Notes under the pieces: generated by a model
Database searches by the model: none
Seen by the model: the letters and a program-made list of their open reading frames with translations, nothing else
Told to the model about the DNA's origin: nothing
Assembly: GCA_964483105.1 (NCBI GenBank)
Contig: CAYZZU010000024.1
Location: 1-38,898 of the forward strand
DNA length: 38,898 nucleotides
Source of the DNA: CAYZZU01 sp964483105
GTDB lineage: Bacteria > CG2-30-53-67
Reading direction: 5' to 3'
Translations under genes and position numbers: made by a program
Shown: positions 6,415-15,194 of the stretch, piece after piece
Layout of the letters: every line of letters starts with the position of its first letter
Numbering within the stretch: the stretch's first letter is position 1

Positions 6415-8151
6415 TCAGGCAATGTGTGGACGAAAACCGGCGGTCTCATGACTCGGTTCGATCTGACCGGTCAGATCCTGTTTCTCCCCTTGGATCCGTT
6501 TTTTTCTGAAGGCCCTCGAAAAAGCCTCACAGACTTTCGGATCATATCGTGTTCCCGACCACGAAAGGATCTGCTCCAATGCCTCTGTTTTGTCCCTGGC
6601 AAGCTGGTAGGGTCGATTGGAGGTCATGGCATCATAGGTGTCCGCCACGCAGATAATACGGGCCGGCAAGGGAATCTCCTCTCCACGGATCCCGTCGGGG
6701 TACCCCTTCCCGTCGAATCGTTCATGATGATGACGCATGGCGGGGATGATCTCCCTCAATTGTCGGATGGGTGCCATGATATTGGCACCCTTTTCCGGAT
6801 GTTGTTGAATCAAACGGTACTCCTCTTCGGTCAAATCGGTTGGTTTGCGGAGGATACTGTCATCGATTCCAATCTTCCCGACGTCATGGAGCAACGCGGC
6901 GATGTGCACAATCTCCCGGGTTTTCGGGTCGAGATTCATCTCATCCGAGATAGCGAGGCTGTATTGCGTAACCCGTTCCGAGTGACCCCGCGTGTACGGA
7001 TCCCGCGCGTCAATCGCCGCGGCCAATGAGGCAATCGCGCTCATGAAAAGACGGCGCATATTCCTGTCATAGAGGTCCAGTTGCCGAACCATGTAATTAA
7101 AGGTCTCCGCCAGTTGTCCAATTTCGTTCCGGGCCGAAACCGTGATCTTTTCCTTGAAATTCCCTTCGGCGATCCGCAAGGCGCTGCGGGTAAAATTCAT
7201 GATGGGAACACTGATCCTGCGGGCGAAAAAAATCCCGATCAGGCAAACCAGTACACCGGTCACCCCTCCCCAGAAGAGACTTTGTTGTTTCATCTCCTCG
7301 ACTACGATATAGGCATCCTTGCGAGGCTCCTGGACCACCACTCCCCATCCTTCCAGCCCCAGGGGGGCATAGGCTCCGAGCATCTCTCTTCCGTTCTTAT
7401 CCCGAAAAGGAAGGGCTCCGCCGGTTTTCCCCAAGGCGAGATATTTCCCTACAATCTCCACATCCTTCATGTCTTCCTGGCGCAGGGCACGATCCCGATT
7501 CCTGTGCGCGATCAGACGGCCCTTCCGATCCACAAGATAGGCCTCACCGGATCGGTGAATGGAAACCCGCTCGATGATCTCACGGATCTTCTTCAAGGAA
7601 CACTCCGCCAGAAGAACCCCGCCGACCCGGTCCTCCGAAAAAACCGGAAGTCCTATCGTCAGGTAGACCTCCTTGAGATCCGGAAGAGTCCAGGGATCGG
7701 AGATCGAAAGAGTGCCCGACAGAACCTGTCGCAAGACCCGTTCCCGAATGCGTTCCCGTTCTTCGCCGGCCTGAAGACTGAAACCGGACCGCATCACCTC
7801 GGCCTGCGTTTTCCCGTTCACATCCAGCAAAGTCAGACTGTTCAAAGATTTGTATTCTTCCAGAAAAAAGAACAAAAGCTGGTATTTCTGCAGGTCCGTG
7901 AATGATCGAGTCAAAGGCTGCAGGCGGGCGATCACCTCCAGCTTCTCCACGAGGGTGTTGATTTGATTGGAAACTTCGTCTGCGATCTGACGTGCGCGTT
8001 CCGTATGGGAGTCGAGGAGGTCGTTTTCCAGATAATCCTCGTTGAGCCTCACAAGATTCCGGTCCGAAATGACCAGAGGCACCAGAGAGATCAAAAGCAG
8101 CAGGAAAATCAGTTGAAACATCAACCGTCTTTTCGGATGAACCTTCTTCAC
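6415..8151 (-). CDS. Membrane sensor with Cache-like domain, HAMP and HD-GYP c-di-GMP phosphodiesterase
   Basis: A 578-residue membrane receptor: helix at about 10-30, an extracytoplasmic dCache-like sensor (about 35-285), second helix (about 290-310), HAMP linker (about 312-365) and a C-terminal HD-GYP domain (about 375-560). The HD-GYP domain shows HSERVTQYS, the metal-binding HDVGKIGI, HHERFDGKGYPDG with the signature GYP, and ADTYDAMTSNRPY. HD-GYP enzymes hydrolyse c-di-GMP to pGpG or GMP. All diagnostic residues are present, so it should be active. The start is a GTG at 8151 with GGAG 10 nt upstream. It follows a diguanylate cyclase gene by 149 nt, placing opposing c-di-GMP activities side by side. 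Confidence 0.92.
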   Translation of the reverse strand: MKKVHPKRRLMFQLIFLLLLISLVPLVISDRNLVRLNEDYLENDLLDSHTERARQIADEVSNQINTLVEKLEVIARLQPLTRSFTDLQKYQLLFFFLEEYKSLNSLTLLDVNGKTQAEVMRSGFSLQAGEERERIRERVLRQVLSGTLSISDPWTLPDLKEVYLTIGLPVFSEDRVGGVLLAECSLKKIREIIERVSIHRSGEAYLVDRKGRLIAHRNRDRALRQEDMKDVEIVGKYLALGKTGGALPFRDKNGREMLGAYAPLGLEGWGVVVQEPRKDAYIVVEEMKQQSLFWGGVTGVLVCLIGIFFARRISVPIMNFTRSALRIAEGNFKEKITVSARNEIGQLAETFNYMVRQLDLYDRNMRRLFMSAIASLAAAIDARDPYTRGHSERVTQYSLAISDEMNLDPKTREIVHIAALLHDVGKIGIDDSILRKPTDLTEEEYRLIQQHPEKGANIMAPIRQLREIIPAMRHHHERFDGKGYPDGIRGEEIPLPARIICVADTYDAMTSNRPYQLARDKTEALEQILSWSGTRYDPKVCEAFSRAFRKKRIQGEKQDLTGQIEPSHETAGFRPHIA

Positions 8152-8188
8152 CGATGACTTCTCCAGAAAAACCGTTTCCCGCCGGAAC

Positions 8189-8202
8189 GGGGACAGGTCC
8201 CC
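8189..8202. repeat. Small palindrome GGGGAC-AG-GTCCCC
   Basis: Six-base perfect arms around AG, lying in the 149-nt gap between the diguanylate cyclase and HD-GYP genes. It shares the GGGGACAGG string with the REP-like repeats at 792-1040 and may be a short relic of the same family, or a weak transcript hairpin. Nothing else is recognisable in the gap. Confidence 0.4.
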
Positions 8203-8300
8203 TCCCCTGATCTCTGCACAATGCCCCGGCCTGGGGAAAAAACCGGTCCTGTTTGAAGGAAACGGCTGGACGCTACGGAAAGAACCTGCCGGAGAAACAT

Positions 8301-9770
8301 CTATGCCTCGGGGATTTCCCTGGAAAGAGAATTGTTCTCTTTTCCGATCATAAAGACCGCGTTTCTTGTGGCATCCTTGACTCGATACATGGACTGATCG
8401 GCAAGCTGTACCAGTGCGTTCTGGTCTTTCACATGATTCGGGTAGGTTGCGACACCAAAACTGGCCGTCAAGGAAAAAGGCTCTCCCTTGTCGGATTGAA
8501 AAGTATGATTCTCGATCATTCGTCTCAGGCGTTCCGCGGCTCCAAACGCAGACTGGGGCCCGGTTTCCGGAAGCACCACGATAAATTCATCCCCCCCGTA
8601 TCGACAGATCAAGTCCATCGGTCTGAGGCTTTTCTTTAAAATTCGCCCCACTTCAACCAGGACCTGACTTCCCACCAGGTGGCCGAAACGATCATTCACT
8701 TTTTTAAAATAATCGAGATCCAGGAAGATCAATGAGATCTCGGTATGGTACCGATTGGCGCGGGAGAACTCCACATCCAACGATTGATGGAGATACCGGA
8801 AATTATAGAGCTGAGTCAGGCCATCCGTGATTGCGAGATCCGTCGCCTTCCGATATAAAAGGGAATTTTCGATCGCGATCGCAGCCTGATCCACGAGTGT
8901 CAGGATCAAGTCCAGGTCTTTCTGACCGAAGGGTTTGCCGTCTATTTTATTGATGACCTCAAGAACTCCGAGAATCTTTCCTTTACTCCGAAGAGGAACA
9001 CAGAGTATCGAACGGGTTTTGAAATCCAGGGAATCATCGATCTGATGGTAAAAACGGGGATCAGTAGCAACATCCTCCACGACAATGGGTTCACCGTGCA
9101 GGGCGACCCATCCCGCGATGCCTTCCCCTACTTTCAGACGGAATCTTTTGATATCGTTCTTCTTCTCGCCCTCGGTCAGCTCAAAGTAGAGTTCCTGCGT
9201 ATCCTCATCCAGCAGCAGAACGGAACCGGCTTCGGCCTTCACCAGTTCGCTGGTCTTCTCCATGATGATATTCAAAATACTGCCCGTGTCGAGGGTTGAA
9301 GTCAGGGCCTTGCCGACATTGATGAAATAAGAAAGTTCTTTCGTGGTCTGATCCAGGTCGCGGGTCGTTCGAATCAAGCGTTCGAATTGCAATTTCCGAT
9401 CCACCGCCTTCTCGAGAGCAAAGAGAACACGTTTCGCGTCTAAAGGGAGTGTGAGGTAATCATCGATCCGCGTCATTTTCCCATGAATAAACGAATCGAG
9501 ATTTTCCTTCTTCAGAATCAGAATGATCTGGGAGGCCGGATCTTCCTTCTTGAGCCTTTCGAACAGCGGCGCATCCCAGGCGGAAGGATCCACCAACAGT
9601 ATGGGTTGCTGACAGGGAAGCGGGTCTCCCTTCGCGTATAGCTGCACATCGAACCGCGATCCCTGCAGAAAGGTCATCAAGGAACGCTGTCCTTCAGAAT
9701 TGAGACCATAAAGAAAAACCTGTACTGCCTTTTCCATATCGGCTTTTCGGATCGAAACCCGCCTCGTCAT
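8301..9770 (-). CDS. Diguanylate cyclase with GAF sensor domain (GGDEF)
   Basis: A 489-residue cytoplasmic protein. The N-terminal ~125 residues look like a degenerate receiver-type domain; a GAF domain follows (about 165-305, with SELVKAEAGSVLLLDEDTQEL and VALHGEPIVVEDV), then a GGDEF domain (about 320-475) containing YGGDEFIVVLPE. The intact GGDEF signature predicts c-di-GMP synthesis from two GTP. RPMD lies five residues before GGDEF, matching the RxxD inhibitory site for product feedback. The start ATG at 9770 overlaps the thiE stop (ATGA); a second ATG at 9737 is possible. It precedes the HD-GYP gene, suggesting local balancing of c-di-GMP. Confidence 0.92.
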   Translation of the reverse strand: MTRRVSIRKADMEKAVQVFLYGLNSEGQRSLMTFLQGSRFDVQLYAKGDPLPCQQPILLVDPSAWDAPLFERLKKEDPASQIILILKKENLDSFIHGKMTRIDDYLTLPLDAKRVLFALEKAVDRKLQFERLIRTTRDLDQTTKELSYFINVGKALTSTLDTGSILNIIMEKTSELVKAEAGSVLLLDEDTQELYFELTEGEKKNDIKRFRLKVGEGIAGWVALHGEPIVVEDVATDPRFYHQIDDSLDFKTRSILCVPLRSKGKILGVLEVINKIDGKPFGQKDLDLILTLVDQAAIAIENSLLYRKATDLAITDGLTQLYNFRYLHQSLDVEFSRANRYHTEISLIFLDLDYFKKVNDRFGHLVGSQVLVEVGRILKKSLRPMDLICRYGGDEFIVVLPETGPQSAFGAAERLRRMIENHTFQSDKGEPFSLTASFGVATYPNHVKDQNALVQLADQSMYRVKDATRNAVFMIGKENNSLSREIPEA

Positions 9771-10411
9771 CCAACCGAGGCCCTGCTCAGATTCCCCAGG
9801 AGTTCCCGAACGGTCGATTCAGGATCGACGGCCTCGGAAACGGCTGAAAGCACGGCGACTCCGCACGCCCCTTTCTGCAGCACCTCCGGGGCATTCTTCT
9901 TCGTAATTCCGCCGATTCCCAATACGGGGATGCGTATTCGACGTGTTATCTCCGTAAAAGCGCAGGACCCCAGAACCGGTACGCCCGGTTTGGAAGGAGA
10001 AATAAACACCGAACCGCAGCCAACATAATCCGCGCCCTCCCGTTCGGCCGCCAGGGCCTCCCGCAAGGAATGTGCCGTCGCTCCGATTATCTTTCCTTTA
10101 CCAAGGATCCTCCTGGCAACCGGAACCGGAAGGTCCGTCTCACCCAGATGAACCCCATCGGCACCGGACAGACGGGCAATATCCGGTCGGTCATTGATCA
10201 CCAGAAAGGCCCGGAAACGCCGGGTCAACTCCCGGAGAGCCAGAGATTCACTCAGTTGTACCGCTCCGGATTTTGTTTTCCCTCTGTACTGTACCACACG
10301 CCCCCCACCCCTCAATGCGGCCCGGGCCGTCCGCCAAGGATCCTTTTCGGCCCCCACAATCACACAGAGTTTCCACTCCTTCCCCAGAATCGGTCTCCCG
10401 GAAGGAATCAT
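9767..10411 (-). CDS. thiE: Thiamine-phosphate synthase ThiE
   Basis: ThiE joins HMP diphosphate and thiazole phosphate to form thiamine phosphate. The TIM-barrel motifs are visible: VVQYRGK, FLVINDRPDIARLSGADGVHLGETDLP (diphosphate- and metal-binding), IIGATAHS, GADYVGCGSVF followed by SPSK, and late GIGGI and GVAVLSAV phosphate-binding loops. At 214 residues it has normal length. The start codon overlaps the accC stop (ATGA), with GGAGAAGG about 8 nt upstream. The usual GP(I/V)FxTxTK segment reads GSVFISPSK here, a mild variation. No other thiamine gene is nearby, so its place in an acc operon is incidental or regulatory. Confidence 0.9.
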   Translation of the reverse strand: MIPSGRPILGKEWKLCVIVGAEKDPWRTARAALRGGGRVVQYRGKTKSGAVQLSESLALRELTRRFRAFLVINDRPDIARLSGADGVHLGETDLPVPVARRILGKGKIIGATAHSLREALAAEREGADYVGCGSVFISPSKPGVPVLGSCAFTEITRRIRIPVLGIGGITKKNAPEVLQKGACGVAVLSAVSEAVDPESTVRELLGNLSRASVG

Positions 10412-11745
10412 AGCTGCACCTTCTCCAGAAAAGTCGTGTAAAACTCACCGGAGAGAAATTCCGGAGTCCGCATCACTTTCCTATGAAAAGGAATGGTGGT
10501 CCTGATCCCCTGGATCACGAATTCATCCAGAGCCCGCTTCATGATGGCAATGGCTTCATCCCGGTTCCCACCCCTGACAATCAACTTGGCCAGGAGCGAA
10601 TCGTAATGGGCCGGAACATGATAACCGGAATAAAGAGCCGTATCCACTCTGACATTCGGCCCCCCCGGCGGGATGAAGGCTCCGATTTTCCCGGGACAGG
10701 GAGCAAAGGTTTCCGGATCTTCCGCATTGATCCGGCATTCGATCGCGTGTCCGGCAAGGTGGATATCTTCCTGTTTGAACTGAAGCCCTTCACCGGATGC
10801 GATTCGAATCTGCTCCTTGATCAGATCCACACCAGTCACCATCTCCGTAACCGAGTGCTCCACCTGAATCCGCGTGTTCATCTCCATAAAATAAAAGGTA
10901 CCGTCCTCATCCAGGATAAACTCCACGGTTCCAGCGCTCTTGTATCCAACCGCCTGAGTTGCATGGACCGCCGCTTCTCCGATTTTCCGTCGCGTCTCGG
11001 GATCGAGGGAGGGGGACGGCGACTCTTCGATCAATTTCTGGTGCCTCCTCTGGATGGAGCAGTCCCGTTCTCCGAGATGCACCACATGACCCGCATCATC
11101 CGCAAGGACCTGGACCTCGATGTGTCTGGGTTTTTCAATATATCGTTCGATATAAACCGAGGCATCGTGAAACGACGCGGCGGCCTCGGCACGTGCCATG
11201 GAAAAAAGATGAGGCAGAGAGGCCTCTGTATGGACAACCCGCATCCCCTTGCCGCCCCCACCCGAGGAAGCCTTGATCATCACGGGAAAACCGATCTGCC
11301 GGGCGACCTTGACCGCTTCCTTCTCCGTTTCCACCACGCCGTCACTGCCCGGGATCACAGGAAGGCCAGCATTCCGCATCGTCTTCCTGGCCTCCGCCTT
11401 GTTTCCCATGAGGCGTATATTGTCGGAACTCGGGCCGATAAAGGTGATCCCGGAAGACTCACAGATATCGGCAAACTCCGGATTCTCGGCTAAAAAACCG
11501 TATCCCGGATGCACAGCCTCCGCATCGGTGATTTCACAGGCACTGAGAATACTGGAAACGCTCAGGTAACTCTGAGCGCTGGGAGCCGGTCCAACGCAGA
11601 TACTTTCATCCGCATGTTGGACATGCAGGGACCGGACATCCACATCCGAATGAATCGCCACGGTTTCAATCCCCAGTTCCCTGCAGGCCCGGATGATTCG
11701 TAAGGCGATCTCGCCTCGATTTGCGATCAGAATTTTCCGGAACAT
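10408..11745 (-). CDS. accC: Acetyl-CoA carboxylase, biotin carboxylase subunit
   Basis: AccC carboxylates the biotin on AccB using bicarbonate and ATP, the first half of malonyl-CoA formation. The 445-residue protein has the ATP-grasp biotin carboxylase plan: N-terminal KILIANRGEIALRIIRA, GYGFLAENPEFA, the glycine-rich ATP loop KASSGGGGKGMRVV (about 159-172), ERDCSIQRRHQKLIEE and the catalytic FMEMNTRIQVEHSVTE. It is complete. It lies 33 nt after accB and its stop overlaps thiE. The carboxyltransferase subunits accA and accD are not in the window. Confidence 0.97.
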   Translation of the reverse strand: MFRKILIANRGEIALRIIRACRELGIETVAIHSDVDVRSLHVQHADESICVGPAPSAQSYLSVSSILSACEITDAEAVHPGYGFLAENPEFADICESSGITFIGPSSDNIRLMGNKAEARKTMRNAGLPVIPGSDGVVETEKEAVKVARQIGFPVMIKASSGGGGKGMRVVHTEASLPHLFSMARAEAAASFHDASVYIERYIEKPRHIEVQVLADDAGHVVHLGERDCSIQRRHQKLIEESPSPSLDPETRRKIGEAAVHATQAVGYKSAGTVEFILDEDGTFYFMEMNTRIQVEHSVTEMVTGVDLIKEQIRIASGEGLQFKQEDIHLAGHAIECRINAEDPETFAPCPGKIGAFIPPGGPNVRVDTALYSGYHVPAHYDSLLAKLIVRGGNRDEAIAIMKRALDEFVIQGIRTTIPFHRKVMRTPEFLSGEFYTTFLEKVQL

Positions 11746-11778
11746 CTCTGCTCCCGTATCAAGTCCCGCATGAGAAAA

Positions 11779-12258
11779 TCAACCGATGGATTCAAGAACA
11801 AAAAGAGGCTCACCATATTCCACCGGACTTTTGTCTTCTTTGAGAATCTGGATCACCCGGCCTCTCCCTTCCGCTTCGATCTCGTTCATAATCTTCATGG
11901 CCTCGATAATACAGAGAGTCTGTCCGACCTCCACCACACTGCCGACCTCCACAAACGGAGGCATATCCGGCGCGGGAGAACGATAAAAGGTCCCCACCAT
12001 GGGAGAAGTCACAACCGTCTCACCCGGGGCCGACTCCCCGACGGAAGATTCCGGGACCTCTTCCGCTCGAGAGGAAGTCGACGAAACCTCCAGAGACCCG
12101 GCTGTATGATCGGACCGCACGACACGCTCCATACGGAACTTGGATGATCGCGGTTCCAGCAGAATCCGAACCCGGGCGCCCTCACGTTCCACCTCGATTT
12201 CGGAGATGTCCGTCCCTCGAATTATCTCGATCAGCTCTTTGATCTCTTTCAGGTTCAT
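11779..12258 (-). CDS. accB: Biotin carboxyl carrier protein of acetyl-CoA carboxylase
   Basis: AccB carries the biotin that shuttles carboxylate between AccC and the carboxyltransferase. The N-terminal ~35 residues (MNLKEIKELIEII, SEIEVEREGARVRI) match the family; a Ser/Glu-rich linker follows, then the biotinyl domain from about residue 83 (SPMVGTFYRSPAPDMPPFVE) to the end. The biotinylated Lys is in EAMKIMNEI (about residue 122). The start at 12258 was chosen over an upstream in-frame ATG at 12357 because the family sequence begins there and GGGGGAAGG lies just upstream. The gene sits between efp and accC, a frequent order. Confidence 0.96.
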   Translation of the reverse strand: MNLKEIKELIEIIRGTDISEIEVEREGARVRILLEPRSSKFRMERVVRSDHTAGSLEVSSTSSRAEEVPESSVGESAPGETVVTSPMVGTFYRSPAPDMPPFVEVGSVVEVGQTLCIIEAMKIMNEIEAEGRGRVIQILKEDKSPVEYGEPLFVLESIG

Positions 12259-12363
12259 CCTTCCCCCTTCACTCCCACTCGCCTTCTCCCCGTGAAACAT
12301 GCCTGGGACGGCAACCATTTTGAGAACTTCGTAAAACCATCCAACACAATCCGGCAAAAAACC

Positions 12364-12927
12364 TCACTGTTTAACGCGCTCAATGAACTCGCCTGTCCGG
12401 GTGTCGACACGGACCTGTTCTTCCTGATCCAGATACAAAGGAACCTTGATCACCAGTCCCGTCTCAAGTGTCGCGGGTTTGGTCCCGCCCGAGGCGGTAT
12501 CCCCTTTCACCCCCGGTTCCGTCCGGGTCACACGCAGGACCACAAAATTGGGAAGCTCCACCCCGATCGGCTTTCCATTAAAGAACAGAATATCGACCGC
12601 AATGTTCTCCTGCAGGTAGAATCGATTGTCTCCCAACTGTTCCTCGGAGAGAAAGATCTGCTCATAGTTTTCCGAATCCATGAAACAGTATTGTCCCTCG
12701 GAGGCATAGAGATATTGCATCTCCCGTTCGTCCAAGTCCGGTTTTCCGACTTTTTCCCCCGAACGAAAAGTTTTGTCCAGAACCCGCCCCGTCCGGAGCC
12801 CCTTGATTTTCGTTCTGACAAAGGCCCCTCCCTTTCCGGGTTTGACATGTTGAAATTCCACAATCACGTATGGCTCGCCATCCAGCTCGATTTTAAGACC
12901 GTTTCTGAAATCCGCAGTCGAATACAA
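12364..12927 (-). CDS. efp: Translation elongation factor P (TTG start)
   Basis: EF-P rescues ribosomes stalled at polyproline runs. The 187-residue protein shows MYSTADFRNGLKIELDGEPYVI, the loop PGKGGAF with the modifiable Lys at about residue 32, and the C-terminal OB-fold ending KPATLETGLVIKVPLYLDQEEQVRVDTRTGEFIERV. Lys at the tip fits the EpmA (beta-lysylation) type rather than the Arg-rhamnosylation type; no modifying enzyme is in the window. The start codon is TTG at 12927, preceded by AAGGGAGGGA, a strong ribosome site; no ATG fits. It lies between pepP and accB. Confidence 0.96.
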   Translation of the reverse strand: MYSTADFRNGLKIELDGEPYVIVEFQHVKPGKGGAFVRTKIKGLRTGRVLDKTFRSGEKVGKPDLDEREMQYLYASEGQYCFMDSENYEQIFLSEEQLGDNRFYLQENIAVDILFFNGKPIGVELPNFVVLRVTRTEPGVKGDTASGGTKPATLETGLVIKVPLYLDQEEQVRVDTRTGEFIERVKQ

Positions 12928-13012
12928 TGCTCCCTCCCTTATGCCGTCTTAAAGTTTTTCTGCAGGTCTTCGTTTATTTTACAATGAAACAAAAGGAAAA
13001 TCCAATTCTTAT

Positions 13013-14098
13013 TCAGACCTGCCAGTCCCTTCCCAATGTAGTCAGAACCTGGCAGCCGTTTCGGGTCACACGAACCATATCCTCGATCCGTACCCCCCCC
13101 AGACCGGGAAGATAAATGCCGGGTTCAATGGTAAAAACCATTCCTTCACGAACGGTCAGTTTGTTTCCGGGGGCTACCAACGGCAGTTCGTGAACCTCAA
13201 GGCCGATACCATGCCCGGTACCATGGCCGAAATGCGATCCGAACCCCGCTTCCCGAATCACATCACGGGCCGTCGCATCAATTTCCCCCAGGGAAATACC
13301 CGGCCGCACGGCCCGGATCGCGGCCTCCTGCGCCTTCCGAACCGTATCAAAAATCTTCCGCTTGATACCGATCAGGCGCGAACCGAGATAAAAAGTCCGC
13401 GTCATGTCGGAAGAATACCCGTCCCACTTCGCGCCGAAGTCCACGATTACCAGATCCCCTTTCCGTAATCTCTTTTTCGAAGCAATCCCGTGCGGCATGG
13501 CTCCTCTGGCTCCGGAGGCGACAATCGTATCAAAGGCCGCGCCGTTCGCTCCGTCCTGACGCATCCCGTGCTCCAGGTGAAGTGCGATTTCCCGCTCCGA
13601 CGAACCCGCACGAATCAATCGCCGGACCGACTGAAAGGCGTGTTCCGCACAGCGGATGGCACGAGCAAGCGCCCTGTTTTCCCGGTCGGACTTGATCATC
13701 CGAAGGACCTCCACTCCCTTCCGCAAGGGCACCAGTCGCCTCGGGGAAATTCCCTTCTTCAACGTCAGGTACTGGCTGACCCGGAGATCGTCCGGTTCAA
13801 ACCCCAGTCTTTGGATCCGGTTGCGTTTGAGGATCTTTTGAACCCGGTCGGAAAGACGCTCCCCCTGTTCTAAAATCTGGATTGAAAATCCCACAACCTG
13901 TTCCCTGGATTGCGTGGCGTATCGCGAGTCGCTGATCAGGTAGCCTTTGGAATCCGTGACCAGAAGGGCCCCCGCGGACCCGGTAAATCCGGACAGATAC
14001 CGAACATTTTCCAACCGGGTCACCAGCAAGGCGTCGACACGGCCTTCCCGCAGCAAAAACTCAAGACGTTCCCGATATCCTCCCATGGTATCCTTCAT
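13013..14098 (-). CDS. Xaa-Pro aminopeptidase (M24B metallopeptidase)
   Basis: A 361-residue creatinase/prolidase-fold peptidase that removes an N-terminal residue preceding proline. The N-terminal domain (about 1-130) includes NVRYLSGFTGSAGALLV and DSRYATQS; the catalytic domain supplies the two-metal ligands: Asp pair in VDFGAKWDGYSSDMTRTF, His in GHGTGHGIGLEVHE, and Glu residues in TIEPGIYLPGLGGVRIED. All are present. The start overlaps the aroQ stop (ATGA). In many bacteria this gene lies between aroQ and efp, and a link with EF-P through proline metabolism has been suggested, but only the conserved order is seen here. Confidence 0.93.
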   Translation of the reverse strand: MKDTMGGYRERLEFLLREGRVDALLVTRLENVRYLSGFTGSAGALLVTDSKGYLISDSRYATQSREQVVGFSIQILEQGERLSDRVQKILKRNRIQRLGFEPDDLRVSQYLTLKKGISPRRLVPLRKGVEVLRMIKSDRENRALARAIRCAEHAFQSVRRLIRAGSSEREIALHLEHGMRQDGANGAAFDTIVASGARGAMPHGIASKKRLRKGDLVIVDFGAKWDGYSSDMTRTFYLGSRLIGIKRKIFDTVRKAQEAAIRAVRPGISLGEIDATARDVIREAGFGSHFGHGTGHGIGLEVHELPLVAPGNKLTVREGMVFTIEPGIYLPGLGGVRIEDMVRVTRNGCQVLTTLGRDWQV

Positions 14099-14535
14099 TC
14101 CGAATCCCCGTTTTTCGCAAACAACGCCCGCAGGGCAAGCAGATAGCCTTCCTTCCCGAAGCCGCAGATCTGCCCCATCGCCACCGGAGCAATATAAGAA
14201 TCCTGTCGAAACGATTCCCTGGCGTAAATGTTGGACAGATGGACCTCAACCGTCGGGATTCCCACGGCAGCGATGGCATCCCGGATGGCCACACTGGTAT
14301 GGGTATATGCGGCTGGATTGATAATCACCCCCTGGAACGTTCCCAGAGCCTCCTGAATCCACTCGACAATCCTGCCTTCATCATTGGATTGTCTGGTCTC
14401 GACTTTCACCCCAAGTTCTCTCGCCGTGGCCTGAATCTCCCGATCGATCTCCTTCAACGTAAGCGAACCGTAAACCTCCGGTTCACGAGTACCCAGGAGA
14501 TTCAGATTCGGACCGTGAATCACAAGTATCTTCAT
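14095..14535 (-). CDS. aroQ: 3-dehydroquinate dehydratase, type II
   Basis: AroQ converts 3-dehydroquinate to 3-dehydroshikimate in the shikimate pathway. The 146-residue protein has the type II hallmarks: ILVIHGPNLNLLGTREPEVYG with the catalytic Tyr, QSNDEGRIVEWIQEA, GVIINPAAYTHTSVAIRDA, and PTVEVHLSNIYARESFRQDSY. The start at 14535, with GGAG 7-10 nt upstream, was preferred over an in-frame ATG at 14571, because MKILVIHG is the usual N-terminus. It heads the aroQ-pepP-efp-accB-accC run. Confidence 0.96.
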   Translation of the reverse strand: MKILVIHGPNLNLLGTREPEVYGSLTLKEIDREIQATARELGVKVETRQSNDEGRIVEWIQEALGTFQGVIINPAAYTHTSVAIRDAIAAVGIPTVEVHLSNIYARESFRQDSYIAPVAMGQICGFGKEGYLLALRALFAKNGDSE

Positions 14536-14837
14536 GGTCTGCTCCTGCACACAATTCTTTCCGCCCATCATCCAGCCGTATTCACACGACCCGATGTCCT
14601 GAACCCAACCGGCTGTCTCACATGAATTTACCGCGTCGAGATGGGTTCAACCATCCCCACGGTCAAGAGGCTGGAGGCTGAGGATTTCGTAAAGAGCCCC
14701 TCCGCGGCGTTACACTTTCCGCTCCGCAACTCCGTCGTGGAACACCGCCTGCCCCGTTTCCTTTGACAATTCCATCCCGACTGGATGAAAATGCAAAACA
14801 CGGGAGCTACCGCAAAACCCAAATGCAGTAAACCAGT
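14536..14837. other. 302-nt gene-free gap upstream of aroQ
   Basis: No convincing gene. A 64-codon open frame on the minus strand (14628-14822) has no ribosome site and no recognisable motif. Two small dyads are present: CATCC/GGATG at 14773-14787 and GATGG/CCATC near 14640-14655. The gap probably carries the leftward promoter of the aroQ operon, but I see no hexamer pair strong enough to name. Confidence 0.5.
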
Positions 14838-15194
14838 TCACACGAATTCCTGGATCACCTTCGGCACGAACATTCTCAGTTTAAAACGACCCTTTCCGAG
14901 GTTCCCGTTGCCGTTCAAAATCAGCACAACAAAATAGTCCTCGTTGATTTTACGAACGACCAGGGTCTGCTGCTCATTCACCATGACGGCTTCTCTCAAC
15001 AGACCGCACTCCATGGAATCGGATGCGCGGTTCATCTCCTTCAGAAGCGTGGCAGACTCAATACCAACCAGTTGCAGGTCCGAATCGGGTCGTTCACAAT
15101 ATTCATCAACCGGAATACCGTCCATCCCCATAATGACGGCCCCGACGGCGCCATCCACGGAAACCACCAGATCCTTCAGAAACTTTTTGAACAT
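14838..15194 (-). CDS. Roadblock/LC7-domain protein (MglB-like)
   Basis: A 118-residue single-domain roadblock/LC7 protein: VVSVDGAVGAVIMGMDGIPVDEY near the N-terminus, a central helix (IESATLLKEMNRAS) and a C-terminal strand pattern (LVVRKINEDYFVVLILNG). Such proteins pair with Ras-like GTPases; MglB is the GAP for MglA in Myxococcus. The only MglA-like GTPase in the window is at 3265-4239, in the same direction, so partnership is plausible but not shown. Its start overlaps the upstream TPR gene by 19 nt, implying translational coupling. Confidence 0.85.
   Translation of the reverse strand: MFKKFLKDLVVSVDGAVGAVIMGMDGIPVDEYCERPDSDLQLVGIESATLLKEMNRASDSMECGLLREAVMVNEQQTLVVRKINEDYFVVLILNGNGNLGKGRFKLRMFVPKVIQEFV

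Noticed and set aside
14628..14822. 64-codon minus-strand open frame in the aroQ upstream gap
   Set aside because: No ribosome site, no motif, and composition unlike a conserved gene.
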